Source of the DNA: Pedobacter sp. | GTDB taxonomy: Bacteria; Bacteroidota; Bacteroidia; Sphingobacteriales; Sphingobacteriaceae | Length of the DNA stretch: 64,000 nt | Direction: 5' to 3' | Assembly (NCBI RefSeq): GCF_031119335.1 | Contig: NZ_JAVHXT010000010.1 | Location: forward strand, 62,001-126,000 | Part shown: piece after piece, positions 28,012 to 37,810 of the stretch | Layout of the letters: every line of letters starts with the position of its first letter | How positions within the stretch are numbered: the first letter of the stretch is position 1 | Position numbers and translations under genes: made by a program | Notes under the pieces: generated by a model | What the model was told of the DNA's origin: nothing | The model's database searches: none | What the model saw: the letters and a program-made list of their open reading frames with translations, nothing else

Positions 28012-28212
28012 AACTAATATGAACTTAGGTGTCTTAGGTGGTGAAAAAATATACGCAAAGTTTTTGAAGTTTTCGCAAAGCACCGCAAAGGCACAAAAAA
28101 CTAATATGAACTTAAATGCCTTACATGGTCAAAATTACAATAACCGCAAAGTTTTTGAAGTTTTCGCAAAGCACCGCAAAGGCAGACTAAAACTAATATG
28201 AACTTTAAATGT
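28012..28212 (+). repeat. Imperfect tandem repeat, ~91-bp period
   Basis: 40-bp identical block CGCAAAGTTTTTGAAGTTTTCGCAAAGCACCGCAAAGGCA at 28054-28093 and 28145-28184; ctaatatgaactt three times. Confidence 0.85.
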
Positions 28213-28283
28213 CTTGTAAGGTTAAAAAAGGAATAAACCTAATTTTTTACTACTTTCGGTTGTTTACGAAACGAGTACAGACA

Positions 28284-29336
28284 ATGAAAAGAATACTTTC
28301 CATAGATGGCGGTGGCATTCGCGGGATCATACCAGGAATGATGTTAGTAGCTTTGGAAGAAAAAATTCAGCGAGCAACTAAAAATCCAGATGCCCACCTC
28401 ATAGATTATTTCGATTTCTTTGCGGGCACTAGCACAGGCGGCATATTGTTATCTATACTTTTGTGCCCAAGCGATAAAGATCCTCTTAAGCCAAAATATA
28501 CCGCCAAACAAGCATTAGATATCTACTTAGAACATGGGGAAGAAATTTTTTCTGCAAAACCATGGCGACGTTTCCTTAGCAGATTTGGCCTGTTAAGCGA
28601 ACTTTACGATGCCACCATTCTGGAAAAGGTGTTATATGGTTACTTTGGTGAGAAGAAATTAAGTGAGCTGTTAAAGCCCTGCATTATCACTGCCTACGAT
28701 ATAGAGTTACGTAAAAATCATTTGTTCCGCCAGCAAAAGGCAATATCTCACGGCGATTCTAGAGATTTTTATATCAGAGATGTTTGTCGTGCAACATCTG
28801 CCGCACCAACTTATTTCTCTGTTGCAGAAGTTTTCTCTCTGGCAAAAACCCGCTATCCTTTAGTAGATGGAGGCGTGTTTGCTCATAACCCATCGCTATC
28901 AGCTTTGCTAGAAGTAATAAAAAGCCATAACACTTATAAAATAGATGACATTTGGATACTCTCGTTAGGTACAGGCCTTTCTAAAATATCTTACAATTAC
29001 GAAGATTTTAAGAAGAAAAGAGCAATTTCTATCGGTCCGGCTTTGGTAGATATCATGAGCAGCAGTTCGGCAGAAAGTACCAATTACTTCCTTAAACAGT
29101 TGTTCCATTCTGTGAAGAAAATCAATAACTACATTAGAATAGAGCCAAGCAATCTTTCGTCTATCGATTCATCTATGGATGCAGCTTCTACTTCCAATAT
29201 TCAAAAAATTGTATCGCTTGGCGATAAATTAGTGAGTGAAAATGAAGATCTGCTAGATCAAATTGTGGCTGGGCTTATCGAAGACAAAAAAGAGGAAAAA
29301 GATGAATCTGTTTGGAATTTCCTAAAGAGGTCTTAA
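28284..29336 (+). CDS. Patatin-like phospholipase
   Basis: MKRILSIDGGGIRGIIPGMML; GTSTGG; DGGVFAHNPS. Confidence 0.95.
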   Translation: MKRILSIDGGGIRGIIPGMMLVALEEKIQRATKNPDAHLIDYFDFFAGTSTGGILLSILLCPSDKDPLKPKYTAKQALDIYLEHGEEIFSAKPWRRFLSRFGLLSELYDATILEKVLYGYFGEKKLSELLKPCIITAYDIELRKNHLFRQQKAISHGDSRDFYIRDVCRATSAAPTYFSVAEVFSLAKTRYPLVDGGVFAHNPSLSALLEVIKSHNTYKIDDIWILSLGTGLSKISYNYEDFKKKRAISIGPALVDIMSSSSAESTNYFLKQLFHSVKKINNYIRIEPSNLSSIDSSMDAASTSNIQKIVSLGDKLVSENEDLLDQIVAGLIEDKKEEKDESVWNFLKRS

Positions 29337-29366
29337 ATTTCTTAGCTGGTAAAACAAAAACTACCT

Positions 29367-30308
29367 TTGCATATCAAATTTAACAACTTGAGAAAAATAC
29401 AATTTCTAGTTCTTGCAATTGCTTTATTGGGTATTGCCTGCATCGCCCCAAAGCAACACCACTATATCAGTTTTAAAACTGCGAAAGAGTTTCAAGCTTT
29501 TTTAAACAGAAAAACGAAGCCATATCCATTACTAAGTGCACACCGTGGCGGGCCAATGCCAGGCTTTCCAGAAAATGCTATTGAAACTTTCGAAAATGCG
29601 ACCAATTATCAACCCGTAATTATCGAGTTTGACGTGGCGTTAAGTAAAGATTCTGCATTAGTCATTATGCATGACGATAAACTGGATAGAACAACCACTG
29701 GTTCAGGCTTGGTGTCGTCATACACTTATAAAGAATTGAAAAAACTTACCTTAAAAGACGACGACGGTAAGTTAACCAAGTTCAAAATTCCAACTTTAGA
29801 AGAAGTGTTGCGTTGGGGCAAAAATAAAGTGCTTTTCACCATCGACATTAAAAGAGGTGTGCCTTACGAAAAAATTATTGCTGCGGTACGTAAAACAAAG
29901 TCGGAAGCTAACTCCATCATCATTACCTATAATGCTAATCAAGCGGCAAAGGTGCATGAGTTAGCTCCAGATTTAATGATTTCTGCAACCATTAAAAGTC
30001 CAGAAGATTTGGAGCGTTTGAACAAAATGGGGGTGCCTAACGATAAAATTATTGCATTTGTTGGTGTTGCCGAACCTAGCAAAAGCCTTTACGAATATTT
30101 GCATAACAAAGGCATAAGCACTATTTTGGGCACCATGGGCAACTTAGATAGAAGTGCAAAGGCAAATCGTAACAAAACCATTTACAGTGATTTAATTGGC
30201 AATGGAGCAGATGTGCTTTCTACTGATGAAGTTGCTTTAGCAGGACAGCAGCTGGATGTTTATCGCAATCAAAAACAATTGAAGTTTAAAAACCTAAGCC
30301 TTAAATAA
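29367..30308 (+). CDS. Glycerophosphodiester phosphodiesterase family protein (paralog 1)
   Basis: SAHRGGPMPGFPENAIETFENA; IEFDVALSKDSALVIMHDDKLDRTTTG. Confidence 0.93.
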   Translation: MHIKFNNLRKIQFLVLAIALLGIACIAPKQHHYISFKTAKEFQAFLNRKTKPYPLLSAHRGGPMPGFPENAIETFENATNYQPVIIEFDVALSKDSALVIMHDDKLDRTTTGSGLVSSYTYKELKKLTLKDDDGKLTKFKIPTLEEVLRWGKNKVLFTIDIKRGVPYEKIIAAVRKTKSEANSIIITYNANQAAKVHELAPDLMISATIKSPEDLERLNKMGVPNDKIIAFVGVAEPSKSLYEYLHNKGISTILGTMGNLDRSAKANRNKTIYSDLIGNGADVLSTDEVALAGQQLDVYRNQKQLKFKNLSLK

Positions 30309-31016
30309 GTGAGCGTAATCGTAAAAAATCTGGCCAAACATTATGGCGAACAAAAAGCAGTAAACGAAATTAGTTTCGAAGCAAAACCTGGACGTATTTT
30401 AGGTTTTCTAGGGCCAAATGGTGCTGGTAAATCTACCACCATGAAAATGCTGACTGGTTATTTGCAGCCTACCTCTGGCCAAGCAGAAATTGTCGGGAAA
30501 GATATTCAATTGGAACCGTTGGAAGTGAAAAGATTGATAGGCTACCTGCCAGAGAATACACCTTTATATATGGATATGTATGTCCGCGAATTTCTGGGCT
30601 TTGTTGCAGAAACTTATGGATTAAAAAACGTTAAGCAAAGAGTAGAAGAAGTAATAAAATTGGTAGGTTTAACCCAAGAACAGCACAAGAAAATAGGAAT
30701 GCTTTCTAAAGGTTACAAGCAAAGAGTAGGTTTGGCACAAGCCATTATCCACCAGCCGCAAGTGCTAATTTTAGATGAGCCAACATCGGGATTGGATCCA
30801 AATCAGCTATCCGATATTAGGGCGCTAATTAAAAACTTGGGCAAAGATAAAACTGTAATTATTTCTACTCACATTATGCAAGAGGTAGAAGCGCTTTGCG
30901 ATGATGTAATTATCATCAATAAAGGTGTTTTGGTTGCAAATTCTTCAATAAATGATTTGAAAGAGAAGCATGCTCAATCATCTTTAGAAGATATTTTCAA
31001 GAAACTAACCCTTTAG
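30309..31016 (+). CDS. gldA: Gliding motility-associated ABC transporter ATP-binding subunit
   Basis: GFLGPNGAGKSTTMKMLTGYLQPTSG; LSKGYKQRVGLAQAI; LILDEPTSGLDP. Confidence 0.88.
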   Translation: MSVIVKNLAKHYGEQKAVNEISFEAKPGRILGFLGPNGAGKSTTMKMLTGYLQPTSGQAEIVGKDIQLEPLEVKRLIGYLPENTPLYMDMYVREFLGFVAETYGLKNVKQRVEEVIKLVGLTQEQHKKIGMLSKGYKQRVGLAQAIIHQPQVLILDEPTSGLDPNQLSDIRALIKNLGKDKTVIISTHIMQEVEALCDDVIIINKGVLVANSSINDLKEKHAQSSLEDIFKKLTL

Positions 31017-31083
31017 TCAATTTTATAATCCCCATTATTAGTGAGGAATTCTTTGAGATTTAAAGGATTATCAATATACCGTT

Positions 31084-31626
31084 ATGAATTATAGAAAATT
31101 TGCTGTACTACTTTTTATCACGCTTTCATCAGTTGTTAAAGCTCAATCTCAACAATTGAAAATTACTTTATCGCCAGAGATTAATGTGCCCACTGGCAAT
31201 GCGTCGAGCATGACTGGGATTGGTTTTGGCGGAAGCGTAAAAGCTGAAATAGGTATTGCAGAGAGATATGCTATTACGGCTAATGGAGGATATAATATTT
31301 TTCTCACTAAACGAGTTTTCGGTACCAAAATAGCTAACATACAAGGCGTACCGGTAAAGTTAGGTTTAAAGCATTATCCTTCCCCAGACTTTTATATAGA
31401 AGGGCAAGCGGGCACGGCTTTTAGGATGGGAAGTTCATCTAAAACTTCTTTTGTTTGGTCGCCGGGATTTGGTACCTATTTTAAAACAGGAAGTTCGGAA
31501 AATAAATTAGAATTTGGGTTGAGATACGAAGCTTGGACTAATACAAGTTACGGTGCAACATCTACTTTAAAAACTACAAGTTTCAGTTTTATTGGATTAA
31601 GATTAGGTTATGTTTTTGGGTTATAG
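31084..31626 (+). CDS. Outer-membrane beta-barrel protein
   Basis: Signal peptide, alternating beta pattern, C-terminal IGLRLGYVFGL. Confidence 0.7.
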   Translation: MNYRKFAVLLFITLSSVVKAQSQQLKITLSPEINVPTGNASSMTGIGFGGSVKAEIGIAERYAITANGGYNIFLTKRVFGTKIANIQGVPVKLGLKHYPSPDFYIEGQAGTAFRMGSSSKTSFVWSPGFGTYFKTGSSENKLEFGLRYEAWTNTSYGATSTLKTTSFSFIGLRLGYVFGL

Positions 31627-31819
31627 ATTGTGTGTTTGTTAAAATAATATGCTGATTTACATTTGTTTGTAATATTTTTGATGTGTAAGTGTAACGATTG
31701 GCAATATTGTTGTGTCTATTGGAGCAGTTTTATTAATACACAAATTTAAATTACTTAAAATGAAACCATTCCGATATGATCGGATAGCTTCATCACAATT
31801 AAAACAAAAATCAAAAACG

Positions 31820-32341
31820 ATGAAAAAATTACTATTATCATTAGCTCTTGTAGCTGGTTTAGGCTTAGCTGCTAACGCACAAACAAAAGATCCTGCAATG
31901 GGTGGCTCTAAACTCGGTGTTGGTGCAGATTTCGCTTTCCCAATGGGAGATTTTGGGGATGTTTGGAATTTTGGAGTTGGAGGTTCATTGAATTTCCAAG
32001 CGCCAATTGCAAATAAATTAAATTTCGTAGGTGAGGCTGGATATTTAAGTTTCACTTCAAAAGAATTTGCTGGTGTTACAGTTAGTACTGGCTTTGTTCC
32101 GTTGAAAGCTGGCGTAAGATATTTCTTAGCAGAAAATTTTTATGCTCAAGGTCAATTAGGTGCGGCTATCTCAACAGAAACTAATGGTGGTACTGCTTTC
32201 TTATATGCACCAAGTTTAGGTGTAGAGTTCCCAGTAGCAGATAAAATGGCTATCGATTTTGGTGCTCGTTACGAAGGTTGGTCTAAGAACGGAACATCTT
32301 CGTTCATCGGTCTAAGAGCAGCTTTAAACTTCGGTTTATAA
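31820..32341 (+). CDS. Outer-membrane beta-barrel protein
   Basis: Signal MKKLLLSLALVAGLGLAANAQ; ends FIGLRAALNFGL. Confidence 0.75.
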   Translation: MKKLLLSLALVAGLGLAANAQTKDPAMGGSKLGVGADFAFPMGDFGDVWNFGVGGSLNFQAPIANKLNFVGEAGYLSFTSKEFAGVTVSTGFVPLKAGVRYFLAENFYAQGQLGAAISTETNGGTAFLYAPSLGVEFPVADKMAIDFGARYEGWSKNGTSSFIGLRAALNFGL

Positions 32342-32423
32342 TCTAAATAAAATTTGAAAGTTCACTACCTCAGTGAACTTTCAAATTAAATAACCATTTA
32401 ATATTAACAATCAAAAAAACAAA

Positions 32424-33077
32424 ATGAAAAGAATCCTTCTATTATTAACGTTGGCGGCTGGTTTAACTACAGCTGTAAACGCTCAAGACAAACCTGTTTC
32501 TTTCGGAGTTAAAGCAGGTGTGACCTTTCCAAAAATCACCGCTTCAACAATGGGAATTTCATTAAATACTTCTTCTAAAACATCGTTTTATGTAGGTGGT
32601 ATTGCAGATATCAACATTTCACCAATTTTCTCGTTTCAGCCAGGTTTGACCTATGTTGGCAAGGGAGGCAAATTTGATATCCGCGAAATGGCAGAACAAA
32701 TGGGTGCTGATCCAGAAGATTTGAATGGTGCTGACGCTATTACATTTAATTATTCGTATTTAGAACTTCCTCTAAATCTTTTAGCAAATTTTAATGCTGG
32801 AACTGGAAAGGTTTTTATAGGTGCGGGTCCATATGCAGCTTATGCTTTATCTGCTAATATCAAAGCTGGCGATGAAAAAATTGATGCTGAATTTGGTTCT
32901 GAGGATGGCCAGCTGAAAAGAATGGAGTTTGGACTAAACTTTTTAGGAGGTTATAAACTAAGCAATGGACTAAATATACATGCAGGCTATGGTTTAGGTT
33001 TAAGCAATACAGAAAACAGTAACGAAGGAAATACCAAAAATAAAGTTTTCTCAGTAGGCTTAGGCTTCAATTTCTAA
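32424..33077 (+). CDS. Porin family / PorT-like beta-barrel protein
   Basis: VSFGVKAGVTFPKI; GGYKLSNGLNIHAGYGLGLSN. Confidence 0.85.
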   Translation: MKRILLLLTLAAGLTTAVNAQDKPVSFGVKAGVTFPKITASTMGISLNTSSKTSFYVGGIADINISPIFSFQPGLTYVGKGGKFDIREMAEQMGADPEDLNGADAITFNYSYLELPLNLLANFNAGTGKVFIGAGPYAAYALSANIKAGDEKIDAEFGSEDGQLKRMEFGLNFLGGYKLSNGLNIHAGYGLGLSNTENSNEGNTKNKVFSVGLGFNF

Positions 33078-33096
33078 GAAAAAATAAGTTAATTAA

Positions 33097-33122
33097 AAGC
33101 CTCGACAATTTTGTCGGGGCTT
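33097..33122 (+). terminator. Intrinsic terminator
   Basis: AAGCCtCGACAAttTTGTCGgGGCTTTTTTG. Confidence 0.8.
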
Positions 33123-33170
33123 TTTTGTTTTAACAGATATTGTATAACTTCGGCAATCCTATCACATCGC

Positions 33171-33899
33171 ATGCTAGCAGTATTTAAGAGAGAGTTATTC
33201 AGTTTCCTTAGTTCATCAATGGCCTACATTACCATCGGTATATTCTTATTGGCCTGCGGTTTAATGTTTTGGTTCTTCCCAGATACCTCAATTTTAGAAT
33301 ACGGATATGCAGAAATGGACGGTTTCTTCAGCCTAGTCCCTTATCTATTCATGTTCCTTATTTCGGCCATCGCTATGCGTTCTTTTGCCGAGGAAAGAAA
33401 AGAAGGTACTTATGTTTTGCTGGCCACGCGGCCGCTAACCGATTTACAGATTATATTGGCAAAGTATCTAGCTTGTATGGTATTAGTGCTTTTTTCTCTG
33501 TTGCCAACCTTGGTTTATTATTATAGCATTTCGCAGTTGGGCCTGCCCAAAGGGAATATAGATACAGGAGCAGTCATAGGCTCGTACATTGGTTTGTTTT
33601 TACTTGGCAACGCATTCACCTCGATTGGTATTTTTGCTTCGTCCGTTACTAAAAATCAAATTATTGCCTTTGCAATAGCTGTTTTTCTTTGTTTTTTTAT
33701 GTATAGCGGTTTCGATTCGATAAGTAGAATTAGTGCTTTTGAAAGTATTTCTAGCGTGTTGGTGAATTTTGGCATAGCCGAACATTACCAGTCTATTAGT
33801 AGGGGCGTTTTAGATACGAGAGATGCTGTATATTTCATCACTTTTGTGGCTTTCTTTTTAGGGTTAACCAAATTGGCAATAGGAGGTAGGAAATGGTAG
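33171..33899 (+). CDS. gldF: Gliding motility-associated ABC transporter permease
   Basis: MLAVFKRELFSFLSSSMAYITIGIFLL...MRSFAEERKEGTYVLLATRPLTD. Confidence 0.88.
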   Translation: MLAVFKRELFSFLSSSMAYITIGIFLLACGLMFWFFPDTSILEYGYAEMDGFFSLVPYLFMFLISAIAMRSFAEERKEGTYVLLATRPLTDLQIILAKYLACMVLVLFSLLPTLVYYYSISQLGLPKGNIDTGAVIGSYIGLFLLGNAFTSIGIFASSVTKNQIIAFAIAVFLCFFMYSGFDSISRISAFESISSVLVNFGIAEHYQSISRGVLDTRDAVYFITFVAFFLGLTKLAIGGRKW

Positions 33900-35602
33900 G
33901 GGAAAGACTAAAGACTAAAGACCAAAGACTAAAGAACAGGAAATTTAAGTTTCTGCTGCTTGTTGTGACTTTGATTGTACTAAATGTAGTGACGCAGCTT
34001 GCCTACACTAGGATAGATTTTACTAAAGAAAAACGGTTTACCTTAACCGAAAAAACTAAAGAAACGTTAAAGCAAAATAAGCACGATGTAGAAATAACCA
34101 TTTTTTTAGATGGCGATATGCCTGCAGCTTTTAAGCGTTTGCGCAATGCTACTAAAGATTTGCTATTAGACTATAAGGCTTATGCTAATGGGAAATTTAA
34201 GGTCGTATTTGTAGATCCAATTTCTGGACTAACAATTAACGAACAAGATACAGTTATTCAGCAGTTGTATGAAATGGGCATTAAACCTACAAACATCAAC
34301 ATCAAAACTGATGCTGGTTTTTCTGAAAAGTTGGTTTTTCCAATGGCTTTAATTGAAAGTAACGGGAAACGGATGCCAGTGAAATTGCTTCAAAATTTGG
34401 GTGGAGAAGCATCTAATTATGATGAAAGCATTAATAACTCCATCAAGAATTTAGAGTATGTGTTTACATCATCCTTAAAAAAAGTAATTACTGGTTATAA
34501 CCCAAGAATAGGTTTTACCGAGGGCAACGGAGAACCTAACGACTTACAGTTATATGATGCCATGAGCACTTTGTCTGATAGTTATGTGGTGGGTAGGGTT
34601 AACCTAGATTCGATGACAAAAGAAGGGCTGGATAGTTTGAAAATGTTGGTGATTGCCAAGCCTTCGAAACCTTTTACGGAGGCTCAAAAGTACAAAATCA
34701 ACTACTTTGTGATGAAAGGAGGGCATGTGGTTTGGTCTATCGATCAGGTGCGTATGGATTTGGATAGCTTGCGTAGCGGAAGATCTTTCATGGCTGCTAA
34801 TAATTCCCTCAACTTGGACGATATGTTGTTTGAGTACGGTGCCCGTGTTAATTACGATATCATTGCCGATGTAAATTGCGCCGAAATTCCTGTGGCAATG
34901 TCTGGCGGTCCCAAAGGGGATATCCAACTGGCACCATGGCTTTATTATCCAATTTTATTGCCAGATACATCTAACAGCGTTGTTAAAAACTTGGATAACA
35001 TTAAAAGCGAATTTGCAAGCACGGTAGATACCATTGGCAGTAGAAATGTAAATAAGCGAATTATTCTTCGAACATCGTCATACAACAAGGTTTACACTTC
35101 GCCGAAAATGTTTAACCTACAAATGGTTGAAGAACAACCAACCGAAAAAGAATTTACCAATCAGCCAAGAAATGTAGGGGTGTTGTTAGAAGGAAGTTTT
35201 AAATCGGTGTTTTTAAATAGACCGGTGCCAGAGGCGATAAAAGAAAAGTTTGATTTGCCCGCACAGAGTAAACCAGCAAAGATGATCGTTTTGGGCGATG
35301 GGGATATTTTCCGAAACCAGGTAGCTGGCGATGGTTCGCCTTTTCCACTCGGTTTTGACAGGTACACACAACAGAATTTTGGCAACAAGGCTTTGCTTTT
35401 GAATATTGCAGATTACTTTACTAGTACCGATAACCTCATCGCCCTGCGAAATAAAGAAGTTACCGTAAGATCACTAGATAAAACTTTAGTACGCACCGAA
35501 AAAACAAAATGGCAGCTTGTAAACACAGTTTTACCTATTTTGTTGTTAATATGTTTCGCAATTTTTCAACATTATTATCGTAAACATAAGTATGCAAAGT
35601 AA
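33893..35602 (+). CDS. gldG: Gliding motility-associated ABC transporter substrate-binding protein
   Basis: RIDFTKEKRFTLTEKTKETLKQ (ABC-type uncharacterised transport domain), overlaps gldF. Confidence 0.88.
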   Translation: MVGERLKTKDQRLKNRKFKFLLLVVTLIVLNVVTQLAYTRIDFTKEKRFTLTEKTKETLKQNKHDVEITIFLDGDMPAAFKRLRNATKDLLLDYKAYANGKFKVVFVDPISGLTINEQDTVIQQLYEMGIKPTNINIKTDAGFSEKLVFPMALIESNGKRMPVKLLQNLGGEASNYDESINNSIKNLEYVFTSSLKKVITGYNPRIGFTEGNGEPNDLQLYDAMSTLSDSYVVGRVNLDSMTKEGLDSLKMLVIAKPSKPFTEAQKYKINYFVMKGGHVVWSIDQVRMDLDSLRSGRSFMAANNSLNLDDMLFEYGARVNYDIIADVNCAEIPVAMSGGPKGDIQLAPWLYYPILLPDTSNSVVKNLDNIKSEFASTVDTIGSRNVNKRIILRTSSYNKVYTSPKMFNLQMVEEQPTEKEFTNQPRNVGVLLEGSFKSVFLNRPVPEAIKEKFDLPAQSKPAKMIVLGDGDIFRNQVAGDGSPFPLGFDRYTQQNFGNKALLLNIADYFTSTDNLIALRNKEVTVRSLDKTLVRTEKTKWQLVNTVLPILLLICFAIFQHYYRKHKYAK

Positions 35603-35636
35603 AATTTCATACTTTTGATTCCATATATAACAAACT

Positions 35637-36761
35637 ATGAGATTTATAGTATCCACATCGACATTATTAAAGCATTTACAAACGGTTAATGGTGCTTCGA
35701 GTAGCAGCACGGTATTGCCAATTTTGGAGAATTTCCTGTTTGAAATTAAAGAAGGAAATTTGACCATTTCTGCTACAGATTTGCAAACGAGCATGACTAC
35801 TTCTTTGGCAGTTGAATCTAAAGAAGAAGGTAAGGTAGCTGTACCGTCTAGAATTTTATTAGATACTTTAAAAACCCTTCCAGATCAGCCTATTTCATTT
35901 AACGTGGATGATAATAGTTTCGCTATTGAGATTAGTGCTGGTGATGGTAAATATAAATTGAGCGGCGAAAACGGCGAGGATTTTCCAAAAATTCCTGTTG
36001 TAGATAATGCCTCATCTGTAAATCTTCCGGCATCTGTTTTGGGCGAAGCTATCACTAAAACAATTTTTGCAGTAAGTAATGATGAATTGCGACCAGCAAT
36101 GACCGGAGTTTTTTGTCAGTTATCTCCTCAAAACATCACCTTTGTAGCTACGGATGCCCATAAATTGGTTCGTTACAGAAGAAACGATAGCAAGGCTGAT
36201 AAAGCATCTTCATTTATTTTGCCTAAAAAAGCATTGACTTTATTAAAGGCTGCTTTACCAAATAACGACGTAAATGTTTCTGTAGATTATAATGCTACAA
36301 GTGCATTTTTCAAGTTCGAAAACATCAACCTGATCTGTCGTTTAATTGATGAGCGTTATCCAGATTATGAAGCAGTAATTCCTGCAAACAATCCAAATAA
36401 GTTGGTAATTGATAGAGCTTTGTTTTTGAATACATTACGTAGGGTAGTAATTTTTGCCAACAAAACTACACATCAGGTGCGTTTAAAAATTAACGGTAGC
36501 GAGTTGCACATCTCTTCAGAAGATTTAGATTTCGCTAACGAAGCTCATGAACGTTTAAGCTGCCAATATGATGGTGAAGATTTAGAGATTGGTTTCAATG
36601 CTCGTTTCTTGATCGAAATGTTAAATAACTTAAGTGGCGAAGAAGTAACTTTAGAGTTATCTACACCAAACAGAGCAGGGTTGTTAATTCCTCAAACTAA
36701 CGATGAAAACGAAGATGTGTTGATGTTAGTAATGCCTGTGATGTTGAATAACAGCTACTAG
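35637..36761 (+). CDS. dnaN: DNA polymerase III subunit beta (sliding clamp)
   Basis: MRFIVSTSTLLKHLQTVNGA...PVMLNNSY; ISATDLQTSM. Confidence 0.97.
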   Translation: MRFIVSTSTLLKHLQTVNGASSSSTVLPILENFLFEIKEGNLTISATDLQTSMTTSLAVESKEEGKVAVPSRILLDTLKTLPDQPISFNVDDNSFAIEISAGDGKYKLSGENGEDFPKIPVVDNASSVNLPASVLGEAITKTIFAVSNDELRPAMTGVFCQLSPQNITFVATDAHKLVRYRRNDSKADKASSFILPKKALTLLKAALPNNDVNVSVDYNATSAFFKFENINLICRLIDERYPDYEAVIPANNPNKLVIDRALFLNTLRRVVIFANKTTHQVRLKINGSELHISSEDLDFANEAHERLSCQYDGEDLEIGFNARFLIEMLNNLSGEEVTLELSTPNRAGLLIPQTNDENEDVLMLVMPVMLNNSY

Positions 36762-36792
36762 TAGAAAATTAAAACATACTTTAAAATATATG

Positions 36793-36819
36793 AAAGTCCG
36801 AGCTAGACACTCGGACTTT
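36793..36819 (+). terminator. dnaN terminator
   Basis: AAAGTCCGAGctagacaCTCGGACTTTTTTTT. Confidence 0.88.
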
Positions 36820-36942
36820 TTTTTAGGTTGTTGTTGATTTATAAAAACACATGCAGACAATATATTTCTAATGCTGCTTTAATAAATATTTACATAAACA
36901 ATACAACAATTTAGCAATTTAAAAATCCAACTAATACGCATA

Positions 36943-37656
36943 TTGCTTATTTTAGCGCAAAATTTAAATACATTGGAAATACTAGATTTATTTATAAGCT
37001 TACTTACCGATACAAAAGATACGCTAAGTGCAATCATTTATGAATACAGAACTTGGACCTATCTAATTCTATTCATCATTATTTTTGCCGAAACGGGATT
37101 TGTAGTGACACCATTTTTACCAGGAGATTCGATGCTGTTTGCCATGGGTGCAATTGTAGCTGCCGGAAATACTGGATTAGATATCTGGTTTCTATGTTTT
37201 ATTTTAACTGCTGCCGCGATTTTAGGCAATACCTTAAATTACAGGCTTGGAAAATACTTCGGCATCAAAGTGTTTAAGGAAGAAAATAAAATTTTGAAGC
37301 TTAAATATTACCACCAATCTCATGAATATTTCGAGAAACACGGTGCTGTAGCTATTGTATTTTCAAGGTTCTTGCCAATTTTTAGGACTATTGCGCCATT
37401 TGTTGCTGGTGCTGCAAGAATGGAATTTGGGAAGTTTACCTTATATAACATTATAGGTGGTATTGCTTGGATTTTCAGCTTGTCTTTCGCTGGTTACCTA
37501 TTAGGTAAAATTCCATTTGTAGAAAAGAATTTTGAAGTAATTATTGTAATAATCGCTGTAGGTACATTTGCTCCTGTAATTATTGCAGCGCTTAAATCGC
37601 TATTTAAAAAGAAACCTATTGATAAACAAATAGAAGAAGAGATTAATCCTGAATAA
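36943..37656 (+). CDS. DedA family membrane protein
   Basis: FAETGFVVTPFLPGDSMLFAMGAI; FSRFLPIFRTIAPFVAGAARM. Confidence 0.95.
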   Translation: MLILAQNLNTLEILDLFISLLTDTKDTLSAIIYEYRTWTYLILFIIIFAETGFVVTPFLPGDSMLFAMGAIVAAGNTGLDIWFLCFILTAAAILGNTLNYRLGKYFGIKVFKEENKILKLKYYHQSHEYFEKHGAVAIVFSRFLPIFRTIAPFVAGAARMEFGKFTLYNIIGGIAWIFSLSFAGYLLGKIPFVEKNFEVIIVIIAVGTFAPVIIAALKSLFKKKPIDKQIEEEINPE

Positions 37657-37664
37657 TAAAGAAG

Positions 37665-37688
37665 AAGGCTTACTGTTTAGTAAGCCTT
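37665..37688 (+). terminator. Intrinsic terminator
   Basis: AAGGCTTACTgtttAGTAAGCCTTTTT. Confidence 0.88.
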
Positions 37689-37810
37689 TTTAATTTGAAG
37701 TCTTACCTCCGCTGCTCCGGATTGCAAACAGAGCAAAGCGAGTTCATAAAATAACCCCGACTAGCGAAATTACAATTGACCGTTTTAAACAGTTAACCAA
37801 TTAACCCAGC

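Noticed and set aside
28284-29336. Patatin phospholipase as a CBASS effector (CapV)
   Set aside because: No CD-NTase, Cap2/Cap3 or other signalling gene adjacent; neighbours are glyS and a GDPD/gldA, so a housekeeping lipase is more likely
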